A stretch of DNA of 7,655 bases from Bacillota bacterium (GTDB lineage Bacteria; Bacillota; Bacilli; Thermoactinomycetales; DSM-44946). Location of the stretch: positions 1-7,655 of the forward strand of contig JAJYSD010000042.1 of the NCBI GenBank assembly GCA_021793745.1, given 5' to 3'. How positions within the stretch are numbered: position 1 is the first letter of the stretch; every line of letters starts with the position of its first letter. The notes beneath the pieces are model-generated. The model was not told the DNA's origin, did not search any database, and was given only the letters and a program-made list of their open reading frames with translations. A program made the position numbers and the translations under genes. Shown here one piece after another: positions 6,323-7,655 of the stretch.

Positions 6323-7655
6323 TTGAACCCGGAAACCCCCACCGAAAGCCGAGAGCTGCTGGAGAAATACGACAAGGAAATGCGGTTTCGGATCCTGAAA
6401 TCCCGGTGGCAGGCGATCCTGGTCACCGTTTTGGCGGCGGGGCTATCCCTTTACCAGCTGTATACATCCGCCTTCCCCCTGTTTAATACCCATCCCCATC
6501 GCGCCCTCCACCTGGGCGTCATGTTGGCGCTGGTCTTTCTCCTGTATCCGATGGGACGAAAAAGCCCGAGGGACCGGGTCACCTGGTATGATGCGATTCT
6601 CGGGCTGTTGGGGCTGGCCACCGCCGTCTACGTCCTGGGGGACTTTGCGGGCATCGTCCAGCGGGGAACCACCATGTACCATTCGGTGGACCTGATCTTT
6701 TCCATCATCACCGTCCTTCTCGTGCTGGAAGCGGGCCGCCGGGTGATCGGCTGGGGACTTCCGGTTTTGGCGCTGCTCTTTATGCTGTACGCGGTGTACG
6801 GAAGGAACTTTCCCCTGGATACCTTTGCACACCGCGGATACACCTGGGAGGACACCTTCGCCTACATGTTTATGGGCCTGGAGGGCATCTACGGGACAGC
6901 CATCGGCGTCTCCGCCAGCTACATCTTCCTGTTTATCCTGTTCGGGGCCATCCTCTCCAAGTCGGGAATGGGCCAGTTCTTCAACGACCTGGCCCTGGCC
7001 CTCGCCGGATCCTCCAAGGGAGGACCGGCCAAGGTGGCGGTTCTGTCCAGCGCCTTTTTGGGCTCCATCAACGGTTCGGCGGTCGCCAACGTGGTGACCA
7101 CGGGAGCCTTTACGATCCCCCTGATGAAGAAAATCGGCTACCAGCGGAACTTCGCCGGCGCCGTGGAGGCCAGCGCCTCCGTCGGCGGCCAGGTGCTGCC
7201 GCCCGTCATGGGGGCCGCCGCCTTCATCATGGCGGAAACCCTGGGAATCCCCTATTCCACCATCGCCTTGGCCGCCCTTTTGCCGGCCCTGTTGTATTAT
7301 CTGAGCGTGCTCACCCAGGTCCATCTCCGGGCCGACCGCCTGGGGCTGAAGGGCATCCCCCGCTCGAAAATCCCGCGGGTGAGGGATGTGCTGAAGGAGC
7401 GGGGACACCTGGTCATCCCCCTTCTGTTTCTCATCTACATGCTGTTCTTCACCAACGTCACCATCCTGTACACCGCCTTCTGGACCATCCTGGTGACCCT
7501 TGCCGTCGCCTCCCTGCGCAGGACGACGCGGATGAGCCTCCGGGACCTGATCGACGCCCTGGAAGAGGGAGCGCGCTCGGCGATCGGGGTGGCCATGGCC
7601 TGTGCCGTGGTGGGCATTATTGTCGGCGTCGCCGCCCTGACCGGGTTCGGACTGA
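6323..7655 (+). CDS. TRAP transporter fused permease (DctQ/DctM-type, TAXI class), truncated by window end
   Basis: Integral membrane component that moves the solute delivered by the TAXI receptor across the cytoplasmic membrane, driven by an ion gradient in characterised TRAP systems. The first 444 codons are present with no stop before the window ends; the family is about 620-690 residues. The N-terminus has the ELLEKYDKEMRFR segment (about 11-23) typical of this fused class, then the small-subunit-like helices. The large-subunit part shows FLGSINGSAVANVVTTGAF (245-263) and EASASVGGQVLPPVMGAAAF (282-301), both strongly conserved in TRAP permeases. At least eight hydrophobic segments are visible. 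The start is TTG 6323, supported by GAGGTGA just upstream and by the conserved N-terminal segment that an internal ATG (residue 20) would lose. It follows the DUF1850 gene with only 10 bases between. Confidence 0.92.
   Translation, partial: MNPETPTESRELLEKYDKEMRFRILKSRWQAILVTVLAAGLSLYQLYTSAFPLFNTHPHRALHLGVMLALVFLLYPMGRKSPRDRVTWYDAILGLLGLATAVYVLGDFAGIVQRGTTMYHSVDLIFSIITVLLVLEAGRRVIGWGLPVLALLFMLYAVYGRNFPLDTFAHRGYTWEDTFAYMFMGLEGIYGTAIGVSASYIFLFILFGAILSKSGMGQFFNDLALALAGSSKGGPAKVAVLSSAFLGSINGSAVANVVTTGAFTIPLMKKIGYQRNFAGAVEASASVGGQVLPPVMGAAAFIMAETLGIPYSTIALAALLPALLYYLSVLTQVHLRADRLGLKGIPRSKIPRVRDVLKERGHLVIPLLFLIYMLFFTNVTILYTAFWTILVTLAVASLRRTTRMSLRDLIDALEEGARSAIGVAMACAVVGIIVGVAALTGFGL

Noticed and set aside
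1..7655. CRISPR arrays, tRNA or rRNA genes, insertion sequences and phage attachment sites
   Set aside because: No spaced direct repeats, cloverleaf-like sequences, transposase motifs or terminal inverted repeats were seen on either strand.

Overview
The window looks like chromosomal DNA from a high-GC, Gram-positive-type bacterium (Bacillota). The grounds are an AddAB-type rather than RecBCD-type repair nuclease, strong AGGAGG-like ribosome binding sites, GTG and TTG starts, a lipobox lipoprotein and a Bacillus-type SOS box. A thermophilic Thermoactinomycetaceae-like or Alicyclobacillus-like source is plausible, but this is a guess from coding style, not something the sequence proves.

Left block (1-4171, minus strand): an addB-addA operon. 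The complete addB-like gene (nuclease and inactive-helicase subunit) is followed 32 bases later by the first 287 codons of the addA-like helicase/nuclease gene, which runs off the left edge. Together the two subunits would process double-strand DNA ends for RecA-dependent recombination. A near-consensus LexA/SOS box lies far upstream of addB, beside a TATACT -10 element, which suggests damage-inducible expression.

Middle block (4172-4849): two spacers flank a short plus-strand ORF of 57 codons with an excellent ribosome binding site and no recognised function. Downstream of it are two short inverted repeats, a terminator-like hairpin with an alternative pairing partner, and a sigma-A-type promoter (TTGATT-17-TATCAT) for the next operon.

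Right block (4850-7655, plus strand): a TRAP transporter operon of the TAXI type. It encodes a TAXI-family substrate-binding lipoprotein, a small DUF1850 membrane-anchored protein, and a fused DctQ/DctM-type permease of which the first 444 codons are present before the window ends. The binding protein would capture a small carboxylate-type solute outside the membrane and hand it to the ion-driven permease. DUF1850 is a habitual companion of this transporter type with no known job.

Most of the window is ordinary core biology. The points most worth a second look are the SOS box upstream of addB, the divergent 57-codon ORF next to it, the missing Walker A and altered cysteine spacing in AddB, and the unclear start of the DUF1850 gene.
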